Assembly (NCBI GenBank): GCA_946629525.1
Contig: CAMOXU010000025.1
Location: 1 to 32,724 of the forward strand
Origin: an uncultured Clostridia bacterium
Lineage (GTDB): Bacteria > Bacillota > Clostridia > Lachnospirales > Lachnospiraceae
Reading direction: 5' to 3'
Length of the DNA: 32,724 bases
In this document: positions 22,874-30,297 of the stretch, in pieces
Numbering within the stretch: the stretch's first letter is position 1
How the letters are laid out: each line of letters opens with the position of its first letter
Notes under the pieces: generated by a model
What the model was told of the DNA's origin: nothing
What the model saw: the letters and a program-made list of their open reading frames with translations, nothing else
Databases searched by the model: none
Translations under genes and position numbers: made by a program

Positions 22874-24034
22874 TTACAGAGCAGCTCTGTAGATCCCCTC
22901 GATATCTTCCGCAGTCAGCGGCACGAAGGAGCCCTTGCTCCCTGCTGCTGCCTTCTTTGCCATTTCCTTAAAGTTCTTATCGTCCTCGATTCCGACCTCG
23001 TGGAGCGATCCCGGAATATGCAGCTCTTTGGTGAAGAATTCGGCAGTCCGGTCGATCGCCGCATTTGCGACTTCATAGTCATCGCCCCCGAAAATTCCCC
23101 AGACATTGCGCCCGTAGTTGGCGAATCTTGTGACGGTGCTGTCATTTAACGCAAAGCGCATCCAGTGCGGCGTCATGATCGCAAGGCCTTCGCCGTGGGT
23201 GATGTCGTAGAATGCGGACAGCTCGTGCTCAATCGGATGGACGCACCACGCAACGCCCGTTCCTGCGTTCAGAATGCCGTTGCTCGCGTTGCTGGAAGCC
23301 CACATGAGGGCAGCTCTTGCCTCGTAATCCTTCGGATTTTCGAGTGCGGCCGGGCCGTACTTGATGCAGGTCATGAGGACGCTCTCGCAGAATTTTTCCT
23401 GCATGAATCCGCCCTCGACAGTCGTGAAATAGTTCTCGAACGTATGGCTCATGATATCCGCAGTGCCGGCTGCCGTCTGCTTTGCGGAGACCGTATAGGT
23501 GTATTCCGGATCGCAGATGGACATCCTGGGCTTGAAGTACGGAGAATAGGTCCCCCACTTTTCATGGGCTTTGAGGTCGGAAATGACCGCGTTGCCGTTC
23601 ATCTCCGAACCGGTGGCTGACATCGTGAGGACGGTGTAGAGCGGCAGGGCTTTCAGGATGTACTGCGGATGGATGACCAGGCTCCAGGGATCGCCGCCGT
23701 AGACTGCGCCGCCGGCGATGACTTTGGCCGCGTCGATGACGGAACCGCCGCCGACCGCGAGGACCATGTCGATCTTGTTCTCCTTGCAGATCTGCACGCC
23801 CTTGCGAACGGACTCGATCTTTGGATTCGGCTCGATGCCCGGAAGCTCATAGATCCTGAGACCGACCTTGTGGAGCAGGGCCATCACTGTGTTGTAGAGG
23901 CCGAGCTTCTTGATGCTTCCCCCGCCGTAGACGAGCAGGACTTTGCTGCCGCTCTCTTTGATCTCGGTAAGGTGCGAGATCTGGCCTTTGCCGAAATACA
24001 CTTTTGTCGGGACATAATAGGTGAAATTGTTCAT
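22874..24034 (-). CDS. Iron-containing (group III) alcohol dehydrogenase, butanol dehydrogenase type
   Basis: 386-residue NAD(P)H-linked alcohol/aldehyde oxidoreductase of the BdhA/YqhD type. N-terminal FTYYVPTKVYFGKGQI and the nucleotide site GGGSVIDAAKVIAGG are family signatures. Metal ligands are visible: GTADIMSHTFENYF (Asp and His) and HPIEHELSAFYDITHGEGLA (two His 14 apart). It reduces butyraldehyde-like aldehydes and helps balance reducing power in fermenters; exact substrate not shown. AGAGAGG lies before the ATG. It has its own - strand promoter (24209-24238) and ends at the bidirectional terminator. No visible link to the tubulin-like gene upstream. Confidence 0.92.
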   Translation of the reverse strand: MNNFTYYVPTKVYFGKGQISHLTEIKESGSKVLLVYGGGSIKKLGLYNTVMALLHKVGLRIYELPGIEPNPKIESVRKGVQICKENKIDMVLAVGGGSVIDAAKVIAGGAVYGGDPWSLVIHPQYILKALPLYTVLTMSATGSEMNGNAVISDLKAHEKWGTYSPYFKPRMSICDPEYTYTVSAKQTAAGTADIMSHTFENYFTTVEGGFMQEKFCESVLMTCIKYGPAALENPKDYEARAALMWASSNASNGILNAGTGVAWCVHPIEHELSAFYDITHGEGLAIMTPHWMRFALNDSTVTRFANYGRNVWGIFGGDDYEVANAAIDRTAEFFTKELHIPGSLHEVGIEDDKNFKEMAKKAAAGSKGSFVPLTAEDIEGIYRAAL

Positions 24035-24165
24035 AAATACCTCTCTGATTTATTGAAATGTGGACCGCGGGGAAGGCGGTCTGTCATAAAGTTTCAAATG
24101 AAAAGAATCTGTCTTCTGCACTCAGGTCCGTAGGGATTTTCCGGAGGACCCTGCATCGCAAAATG

Positions 24166-24181
24166 CCGCAGAGCTCTGCGG
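24166..24181. promoter_or_regulatory. 16-bp palindrome in the alcohol dehydrogenase leader
   Basis: CCGCAGAGCTCTGCGG is perfectly self-complementary and lies about 30 bases downstream of the -10, near the expected transcript start. It could be an operator or an RNA hairpin. Confidence 0.4.
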
Positions 24182-24208
24182 TCTGACGCCTGCAGGAGAT
24201 ACAGCTTC

Positions 24209-24238
24209 ATTGTACCATACGCAGAGGATGCCCTTCAA
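24209..24238 (-). promoter_or_regulatory. Promoter for the alcohol dehydrogenase gene
   Basis: On the - strand: TTGAAG (24238-24233), an 18-bp spacer and TACAAT (24214-24209), with an extended -10 TGG upstream. The leader is about 170 nt. Confidence 0.65.
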
Positions 24239-24278
24239 CTTCGACATTCGGGAATTGCGGAGCGGCGCAAAAGCCCTC

Positions 24279-27200
24279 TCAGTTATTCCCCCCGCTCTCT
24301 GCGAGGATATCCTCGAAATCCCACTTCATCGCCATGAGCCGCCGCTGGGCTACGTCTGCCGCCCGGTCGTACTCCACGAGATCGAAGAGCTGCTTTAAGA
24401 GGTAGGGCGACCGGATGATGTGATCGAGCATGGTGGTCTCGGTCCTTCCCGGGGCTTTTATATAAATGCAGGTAAATTCCCCCTCCCGCATATCCTCCTT
24501 CAGCATGCGGATCCCCCGGATCCAGTGCAGGAGGGCATCCATGTCAGGCTTTCCGCCTGTATAAAGGTACTTCTTTTCCAGCTCGCGGCTTATATTGCGC
24601 CGGAAATCCAGCTCGTCGTCGCATCTGTCCGGTCCGATGCAGCGGAGGATCTCCAGATGGCGGATCGTCTCGGGCATTCGGAAGACGGGCCGGCGGATGT
24701 ATGCATTTTCAAAGGGGGCTCCGGACGGGTCATTCACCTCGATGAGCCCGATGCGCTTTGCGGTGCGGAAGATCCGTTCGGCTGCATGGCCGAAGCCTGT
24801 CGCCTCCGGATCAAGGCTGTAGGGGACCGGGGGAGGGAGCGTGAGGAAGCTGTGCGCCTCCCCTTCATCAAGAAGGATCCCGGGAATGTCGGTCCGGTCG
24901 AATTCGCTTTTCAGCTGCGCGAACTGACTGAGCCCATAGGGCGAGATTCCTCCGTAGAAGCGGATCACACGGACCCTGTCGGAGACGGGGGCCTCCTGCA
25001 GGACATAGTCCGGCTTTCCGGCGCACAGTCTCTCCGCTGCCGACCGGATATCCCTGAGACGGGCCGGGCAGGAGAGCAGAAGCGGCTTGACGAGCGGTTC
25101 CGTCCGAAAAGCGGCTGTGAACCGGATGTCCGGCTTTGCTGTCCGGATCATCGGGGAAAAGAACCTGTCTGCGATCACCCGGTCTCTCTCGTACCAGTTG
25201 GGTCCGGACAGATATTCCTCGTAACTCTTTTTTGTGATCGAATCGATCTCGAAGCCGTAGAGGTCGAGGACAAATTTTCCGATCATGGAGCGGATCCGGA
25301 GCTCGTCCCCGGAGAGCCATTCGTTATCATATGCGAGAAAATGAAGGACCAGCTGCCGTACCGTCGCCTCCGCCTTCAGGTCTTCTGTCAGCCAGTCGAG
25401 CTCGGGAAGGATGAGGCGCAGATCGATGAGAGGACCCTCCGGCCGGGAATGGGAAGACTGCCGGTATCCGGACAGCCTGCCCGGTACCTGACCCTCCGGT
25501 GTCCGGGAATCTGCCGGGGAGAGCGCGTTGAACCAGCGGGTGTTGTCTGCGAAGGATTCGCGAAGATTGACCAGCATCTGCTTCAGATATTCAAAATAAC
25601 CGGTATACAGGCCGCGGATCCTGACCGACAGGGTGCGGAGCAGATCCTCCGCCGCCGAGGCGACGTCGAGATCCAGCTGACTTTTGTACCAGATGAGAAG
25701 CTTTTCGCGATAAAGATCGTAGGCTTCATCGACAGCGCGGGGCTTTGTGATCGTGTTCCGGGAGGCGCAGAAGGACTGCTTTGCGCTCTCTGCCATGTTC
25801 CGGCAGCGGTCTGTCCTGCTCCGAAGCTCTTCGACGTGATCGCCTGCTTCCTCCGTGAGACGGTCCGCTGCGGCGATCAGATTCGGACCGGTCCCCGACA
25901 CGAGGCAGGAGGCAAAGTAGGGACCGCATGCGGGGTCCAGCATGACCCGTTTCAGCTCCCGGAAGAGGTTCCCGATGATGGAATCCGGATTCCGCTCGCC
26001 ATCCTCGTCGACGAAGAAGGACAGGAGGGACGCGGAGTTTTTCTCTATGGTCTCGTGCTCGCGGGCGAACCAGTCGTTGATCGGTCCGATGATGAGCGGG
26101 GCGTGGCCGAAAGGCTCGTTGTAGCGCTTGACGGAGACCGGGTCAGGCCGCGGAACAGCGTGATTTGTGAAGATTCCGCGCCGGAGGGCAGCCTCGATCC
26201 CGGAGAGGTCCGCCAGAATGGTGCGGGACAGGAAGCGCTCGAGATCCTGCTCGAGGGGCTCCCTGTAGAGCAGCGGGGCCAGGCGATTGAAAAGACTTCC
26301 CGCGACATAGGTAGCCGCGTGCCGGGAGATGAGTTCGCTCCCGCCTATGCCGAATACCGAGAATGCGCAGCTTGCCCCGCGGGTGACCGGGAGAGTCCGG
26401 ACACGCAGGGTCATTTTCTTCAGTGTGGAGGGCAGGGAGGTCTCCGCAGCCTGATCCTCCTCCGTGATCCATGCGAAAAGGTATTCTGACAGAAGGTCGA
26501 TCGCCGCATCCCGGGGAAGCAGATCGGGACTGCTTCCGCTGTGTCTGTCTGCGGCCGGAGCCTGCAGGAGAAAGCAGGCATCCGCCGGCGTATTCCGGCT
26601 CCGGATCTCTCCGAAGCGGTAGGTCTGGCGGAACTCCGCGCGGTTCTCCCGCATGCTCATGAGATAATCCATTTCCTTGAGGGCGGCGTAGCTGTTGCGC
26701 TCGAGGGTCGGGACAAGATATGTATTTGCAAGCTCCCCCCCGGAGGTCAGGATATCGGGAAGGAACAGGTAAGTGTACAGCCGGTCAAAGCCGGGTTCTG
26801 CCTCTTCCAGAATGTGCCGTACCATATAGCAGATGTCGGCCAGCGCGCCGCCCATTCCGCCCGCGAGGCCGGAAAGGATGTGGACGGAGAGCATCTTCTT
26901 CGTCTCTTCCCCCGACTCCCCGGAGGATTCGCCGGATACATGCGCAAGGAGCTCCGTGAGAATTGATCTGAGACGTGCATAGACAGTCTGTGAGGAATCG
27001 ATCAGGAAAAATCGTCCGAGCTGACGGGTGCTGCCGGCTCCGTAGAGCGGAGAGGGGAGATGGGGAGTCTCCTCCGACAGCCAGCCAAAGAGGGGAGTGC
27101 TTCTGTTCTTCTTTCGCAGATCGACGTCTGAGAAGGAAGAGACAGCGTTCTCGGTCTCGATATTCAGGGATTCGATGCCATCCGGGAAGTCCGGCGTGCC

Positions 27201-27548
27201 CTCCCAGTCGGCGTGGGCGTCGATCGCGAGGAGGCGGACGGAGCCGGATGAAGATCCTGAGGCACTTGATGAGAAGTAAGCGGCACCTGGAAAGGAACCT
27301 GCGGTACCTGACGAAGAATCTGCGGTATCTGACGAGGAATCTGCGGTGAACCCTTCATCCATGTCGGAAGAGAAGCCCTCTTTGTGATCCGGGACCATGC
27401 GGACGTTCATTTTCCTCCTGAGCGCACGCAAAGCGTCCGCACCGAGGCCGCCCAGCCCGATGATCAGGGCCGGATTTCCCGCAGTGCGGATGAGGTCGCT
27501 TTCTTTCACGATGCCGCCGCCGGAGCGGATCAGCAGAGAGTCGTACAT
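24279..27548 (-). CDS. Large tubulin-like (Tubulin_2-type) putative GTPase
   Basis: 1089 residues. The N-terminus matches the tubulin/FtsZ nucleotide fold: ALIIGLGGLGADALRALRRK (residues 27-46, first Gly-rich loop), VRLLAIDAHADW (like FtsZ strand VKFIAINTD), and a tubulin-signature-like loop LSGLAGGMGGALADI (about 225-240, in place of GGGTGSG). LERNSYAALKEMDYLM follows. The rest (about 500-1089) is a long helical region I cannot assign. This fits Pfam Tubulin_2 (tubulin-like), whose function is not established as far as I know. A Ser/Asp/Gly repeat linker (about 63-105) replaces a loop after the first strand-helix. GGGAG precedes the ATG. It follows the FHA-ABC and permease genes and one copy of the palindromic element. 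GTP use is inferred. Confidence 0.8.
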   Translation of the reverse strand: MYDSLLIRSGGGIVKESDLIRTAGNPALIIGLGGLGADALRALRRKMNVRMVPDHKEGFSSDMDEGFTADSSSDTADSSSGTAGSFPGAAYFSSSASGSSSGSVRLLAIDAHADWEGTPDFPDGIESLNIETENAVSSFSDVDLRKKNRSTPLFGWLSEETPHLPSPLYGAGSTRQLGRFFLIDSSQTVYARLRSILTELLAHVSGESSGESGEETKKMLSVHILSGLAGGMGGALADICYMVRHILEEAEPGFDRLYTYLFLPDILTSGGELANTYLVPTLERNSYAALKEMDYLMSMRENRAEFRQTYRFGEIRSRNTPADACFLLQAPAADRHSGSSPDLLPRDAAIDLLSEYLFAWITEEDQAAETSLPSTLKKMTLRVRTLPVTRGASCAFSVFGIGGSELISRHAATYVAGSLFNRLAPLLYREPLEQDLERFLSRTILADLSGIEAALRRGIFTNHAVPRPDPVSVKRYNEPFGHAPLIIGPINDWFAREHETIEKNSASLLSFFVDEDGERNPDSIIGNLFRELKRVMLDPACGPYFASCLVSGTGPNLIAAADRLTEEAGDHVEELRSRTDRCRNMAESAKQSFCASRNTITKPRAVDEAYDLYREKLLIWYKSQLDLDVASAAEDLLRTLSVRIRGLYTGYFEYLKQMLVNLRESFADNTRWFNALSPADSRTPEGQVPGRLSGYRQSSHSRPEGPLIDLRLILPELDWLTEDLKAEATVRQLVLHFLAYDNEWLSGDELRIRSMIGKFVLDLYGFEIDSITKKSYEEYLSGPNWYERDRVIADRFFSPMIRTAKPDIRFTAAFRTEPLVKPLLLSCPARLRDIRSAAERLCAGKPDYVLQEAPVSDRVRVIRFYGGISPYGLSQFAQLKSEFDRTDIPGILLDEGEAHSFLTLPPPVPYSLDPEATGFGHAAERIFRTAKRIGLIEVNDPSGAPFENAYIRRPVFRMPETIRHLEILRCIGPDRCDDELDFRRNISRELEKKYLYTGGKPDMDALLHWIRGIRMLKEDMREGEFTCIYIKAPGRTETTMLDHIIRSPYLLKQLFDLVEYDRAADVAQRRLMAMKWDFEDILAESGGNN
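27255..27350 (-). repeat. 21-bp repeats coding a Ser/Asp/Gly linker
   Basis: Units 27296-27316 and 27317-27337 and a partial third share AAYCTGCGGTAYCTGACGA; degenerate copies lie on the low-coordinate side. The linker lies in the N-terminal nucleotide domain of the tubulin-like protein. Confidence 0.7.
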
Positions 27549-27575
27549 GGCATCTCCCGTACTTATAGGAATGGG

Positions 27576-27641
27576 ATTGCGAAACGGTGTACGCAGCGGA
27601 TCTGTGTGAACAGTTCACATGGAGTACGGCGTTTCGCGGTT
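27576..27641. repeat. Shared palindromic element, copy 2 (upstream of tubulin-like gene)
   Basis: The best-preserved copy. GCGAAACGgtGTAC on the left and GTACggCGTTTCGC on the right form a 12-of-14 inverted repeat; at the centre is the perfect palindrome TGTGAAC-A-GTTCACA (27605-27619). It lies 28 bases before the tubulin-like start codon on the - strand and just after the permease stop. Confidence 0.75.
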
Positions 27642-27643
27642 CA

Positions 27644-28444
27644 TTAATAGGAATCGACGAATTCGAGTGCAATGACTGTAAGGACCGCGTACACGACTGC
27701 GAAGAGCAGCAGGATCCCCCACTGATGAAGGAGATTTGCGGCGGTCGCCTCCAGTTCCTTATTGTAGGCGAAGAAGGTCATGCTGTTCACGTCCGCGCTG
27801 ACGCAGAGCGCATTGAGTCCGAAGCGGCTGATGGTGAGCTTCGAGACCTTCTCCGGGATGCCCGTGAGCTCAAACACCATGCCGGACATGATGAGCTGTA
27901 TGATCAGGGCGAAGGGCATGACGGTCATCGCGGTGTTCTCATCCTTCACGACTGCGGAGATGACGAGCGCGAGCGCGTCCGCACTGAACGTGATCAGGAA
28001 GAAGGAGATGAAAAGCTCAAGCGTCGGAGTCAAAAGGACACCTTGTTTTATAAAATGTCCTGAGTTTACGATCCGCACGATGATCGTGACGGGAACGGCC
28101 TCGACTGCACAGAGGCAGGCTTCGAAGAGCCATCTGGCTGCGACGTAGGAGGACATGTGCAGACCGGTCCGGTGCTCCCGCTTCAGGATCTCCCGCTCCC
28201 GGCAGATCACTCTGATCGAATTGAAGATCCCGATCCAGATGCATGCGCAGACCAGGGCGAAGGAGCCGCTCCGGGTCTTGTCGTAGTCTGTGAACATTTT
28301 CTCTCCGGTCACTGAGCAGATGAGCAGGGTGATGAGAACGACGGAGAGGAGGAGCTTCCATCCTTTATCATTGAAAAATCCTCTTCTGTTCCGTCCGAAG
28401 TAGATACCCGTCTGCTGGAAGCGGGACGTATGTTTTTTTGCCAT
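27644..28444 (-). CDS. ABC-2-type transporter permease
   Basis: 266 residues with about six hydrophobic segments (for example KLLLSVVLITLLICSVTG, SGSFALVCACIWIGIFNSI, FISFFLITFSADALALVIS, TVMPFALIIQLIMSGMVFEL and ILLLFAVVYAVLTVIALEF). The layout matches ABCG/ABC-2 membrane domains, which in many bacterial FHA-ABC proteins are fused to the ATPase but here form a separate gene. It starts 29 bases after the ATPase stop on the same strand. AAAGG lies upstream of its ATG. It should form the membrane channel for the FHA-ABC ATPase. The substrate is unknown. Confidence 0.82.
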   Translation of the reverse strand: MAKKHTSRFQQTGIYFGRNRRGFFNDKGWKLLLSVVLITLLICSVTGEKMFTDYDKTRSGSFALVCACIWIGIFNSIRVICREREILKREHRTGLHMSSYVAARWLFEACLCAVEAVPVTIIVRIVNSGHFIKQGVLLTPTLELFISFFLITFSADALALVISAVVKDENTAMTVMPFALIIQLIMSGMVFELTGIPEKVSKLTISRFGLNALCVSADVNSMTFFAYNKELEATAANLLHQWGILLLFAVVYAVLTVIALEFVDSY

Positions 28445-28473
28445 TTCATCTTACCTTTCTAAGTGCCTTTGCT

Positions 28474-30180
28474 TTATGTCTTTCCCTGCATCCGCTCATA
28501 CTTCTCAAGGAAATGGTCCGCCAGCCCGTCTCCGTTCTCCGATTTCCGGTTGATCCGGCGGATGATGCCCTCGAGGGAGTCAGTCCCGAAGAAGGCTTTT
28601 GCATTTTCCGGAGTCCCGAAATACAGGAGATGGCCGACGTTGTCCTTCTCCGTCTTGCCGAGCACGATGACCTTCTTGAAGAGGTCGATGGACCGGTCCG
28701 GACTGTGGGTGATGATCAGCACGATCTTGCCGAGGTCCGCGATCTTCCGGAGACTTTCCATGAGATCCCTGGACATCGGTCCGTCGAGTCCCGAATCCGG
28801 CTCGTCGAGGAAGAAGAGGGACGGATTTCCGACAAGCTCCGTCGCAATGCTGAGACGCTTCAGCTGCCCGCCCGAGATCATACTGGCCATGTTGTTCCGC
28901 TCGTCCGTAAGGCCGAGAAGAGACATCGCCCATTCCGTCTGCCGGACATGATCCGCGGCGGAGGCCGATGCCGGCATGCGCATCTGTGCCGCTGCCAGCA
29001 GGGTGTTATAGACCGTGTCGTTCAGCCGGACGAGGTCCTTCTGGGGAACGTACCCGATCTCGTACTTTACTTCCTCGTATTCGCGGTAGACATCCAGATC
29101 ACCGTAAAGGATGGTGCCCTCCGCCTGATTGTAGCCCATGACGGCTTTCAGGAAGGTGGACTTGCCTGCACCGGATCCGCCGAGAATGAGGACGAAATCT
29201 CCGGGATCGATCGTCAGTTTGATGTCGGAGAGAAGCGTGCGCTTCCGGAAATTGTGCCAGACATCGCGCTTCCGGATATCGATCATAAGGCTCTTTCCGC
29301 CCGCTTCATCCGCCGCTGCGGCTGCCTCTGCGCGGACGCTGTCTTCGATCCGATTGATGCGGTCATCTGCACCGGGCTCTCTGCGGTTCCCGAAAGGAGG
29401 ATTCGATTCGGGCGCTGCCGGCGGGATTTCTTCTCCGAAATGCTTCTCATGAGCGCCGTCGGACGACTTCTCGACCGTCATACCGTGCACGGTCCCGTCG
29501 AGAGAAGTTCCCGAAGCCGTGACCGGGACGCCGGCTGTTCCGAAGCAGAGCGCTCTGCCGGTAAAATAGAACCAGGTCGCGCCGATCTGAACGATATCCC
29601 CGGGGACGAGCTTTGACGCACCGTTGATCCTCCGCGTGTTGACGTATACCCCGTTCGTGCTTTTCAGGTCGATGACGGTCCATCCCTGCGCGCTGTTGAA
29701 GAAGGTCGCATGTCTCGTCGAGACATAAGGATCCTCCAGCCGGAAGGATCCCTCGCCCCGTCCGACCAGAATCTCGCGGATGTCCGAACTGAGCGGGACG
29801 GTGCGCCATGTCAGCGGATAGTGCTTTAAGAAAACGGGGATCATGCGGAAGACGGCGGGGCCTTCGGTCCTGTTCTTCGGATAGAAGGTAAAGATGTCAC
29901 CCGGCATGATCTCTTTGATCGATGTGCAGGGCTGGCCGTTTATATAGGTCCCGTTGGTGCTTCCCGTGTCCCGGTACATGATCCTTCCCTGAACGATGCC
30001 GAATTCGCCGTGCCGGCCGGAAATGTAGGGAGACGGGACCGCAAGATCCGCTCCGCGTCCTGCCCGGCCGAAGGTCTGCCGGCCCTTCAGGGGAAAGTCA
30101 CAGGCGTGTCCGTCCGGGAGAAAGCAGAGAAGGAACGGGACAGAGTTCTTATCGTGCCGGAATAACAGGGTCTTATCCAT
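28474..30180 (-). CDS. Double-FHA-domain ABC transporter ATPase
   Basis: 568 residues. It has two FHA phosphothreonine-binding domains. FHA1 (about 30-100) has GRAGRGAD, SPYISGRHGEF and DTGSTNGTYING; FHA2 (about 130-200) has VGRGEGSF, YVSTRHATF and LKSTNGVYVN, both with the conserved GR, S-x-x-H and N-G residues. A Gly/Pro/Glu linker (about 225-300) is followed by an ABC ATPase domain: Walker A GGSGAGKST (about 333), signature ISGGQLKR (about 432), Walker B LFFLDEPDSG (about 451) and ITHS. It resembles ABCG-type FHA-ABC proteins. It should couple phosphorylation by the nearby kinase to transport through the permease below (inference). Start ATG 30178-30180; the ribosome site AGGT is weak. Confidence 0.9.
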   Translation of the reverse strand: MDKTLLFRHDKNSVPFLLCFLPDGHACDFPLKGRQTFGRAGRGADLAVPSPYISGRHGEFGIVQGRIMYRDTGSTNGTYINGQPCTSIKEIMPGDIFTFYPKNRTEGPAVFRMIPVFLKHYPLTWRTVPLSSDIREILVGRGEGSFRLEDPYVSTRHATFFNSAQGWTVIDLKSTNGVYVNTRRINGASKLVPGDIVQIGATWFYFTGRALCFGTAGVPVTASGTSLDGTVHGMTVEKSSDGAHEKHFGEEIPPAAPESNPPFGNRREPGADDRINRIEDSVRAEAAAAADEAGGKSLMIDIRKRDVWHNFRKRTLLSDIKLTIDPGDFVLILGGSGAGKSTFLKAVMGYNQAEGTILYGDLDVYREYEEVKYEIGYVPQKDLVRLNDTVYNTLLAAAQMRMPASASAADHVRQTEWAMSLLGLTDERNNMASMISGGQLKRLSIATELVGNPSLFFLDEPDSGLDGPMSRDLMESLRKIADLGKIVLIITHSPDRSIDLFKKVIVLGKTEKDNVGHLLYFGTPENAKAFFGTDSLEGIIRRINRKSENGDGLADHFLEKYERMQGKT

Positions 30181-30297
30181 AGTGTACCTCGCGAAACGTA
30201 AAAAGTATGTTGGGTTCCTGCCTTGATGTATCAGGAATGCAGCGGCTTTCGTTATACAGCGGTCATGTTTGGTTTTGCACGCTGCAGGGCACCGGCT

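Noticed and set aside
24420-26489. 689-codon open frame on the + strand opposite the tubulin-like gene
   Set aside because: Antisense shadow without motifs; the - strand frame has tubulin-like motifs and a ribosome site.
27605-27619. TGTGAACAGTTCACA as a CRP site
   Set aside because: Half-sites TGTGA/TCACA are 5 apart, not 6, and CRP control of this kind is not expected in Clostridia; the sequence is the centre of a larger palindrome.
28438-29616. 392-codon + strand frame opposite the FHA-ABC gene
   Set aside because: Antisense shadow; ABC and FHA motifs are on the - strand.
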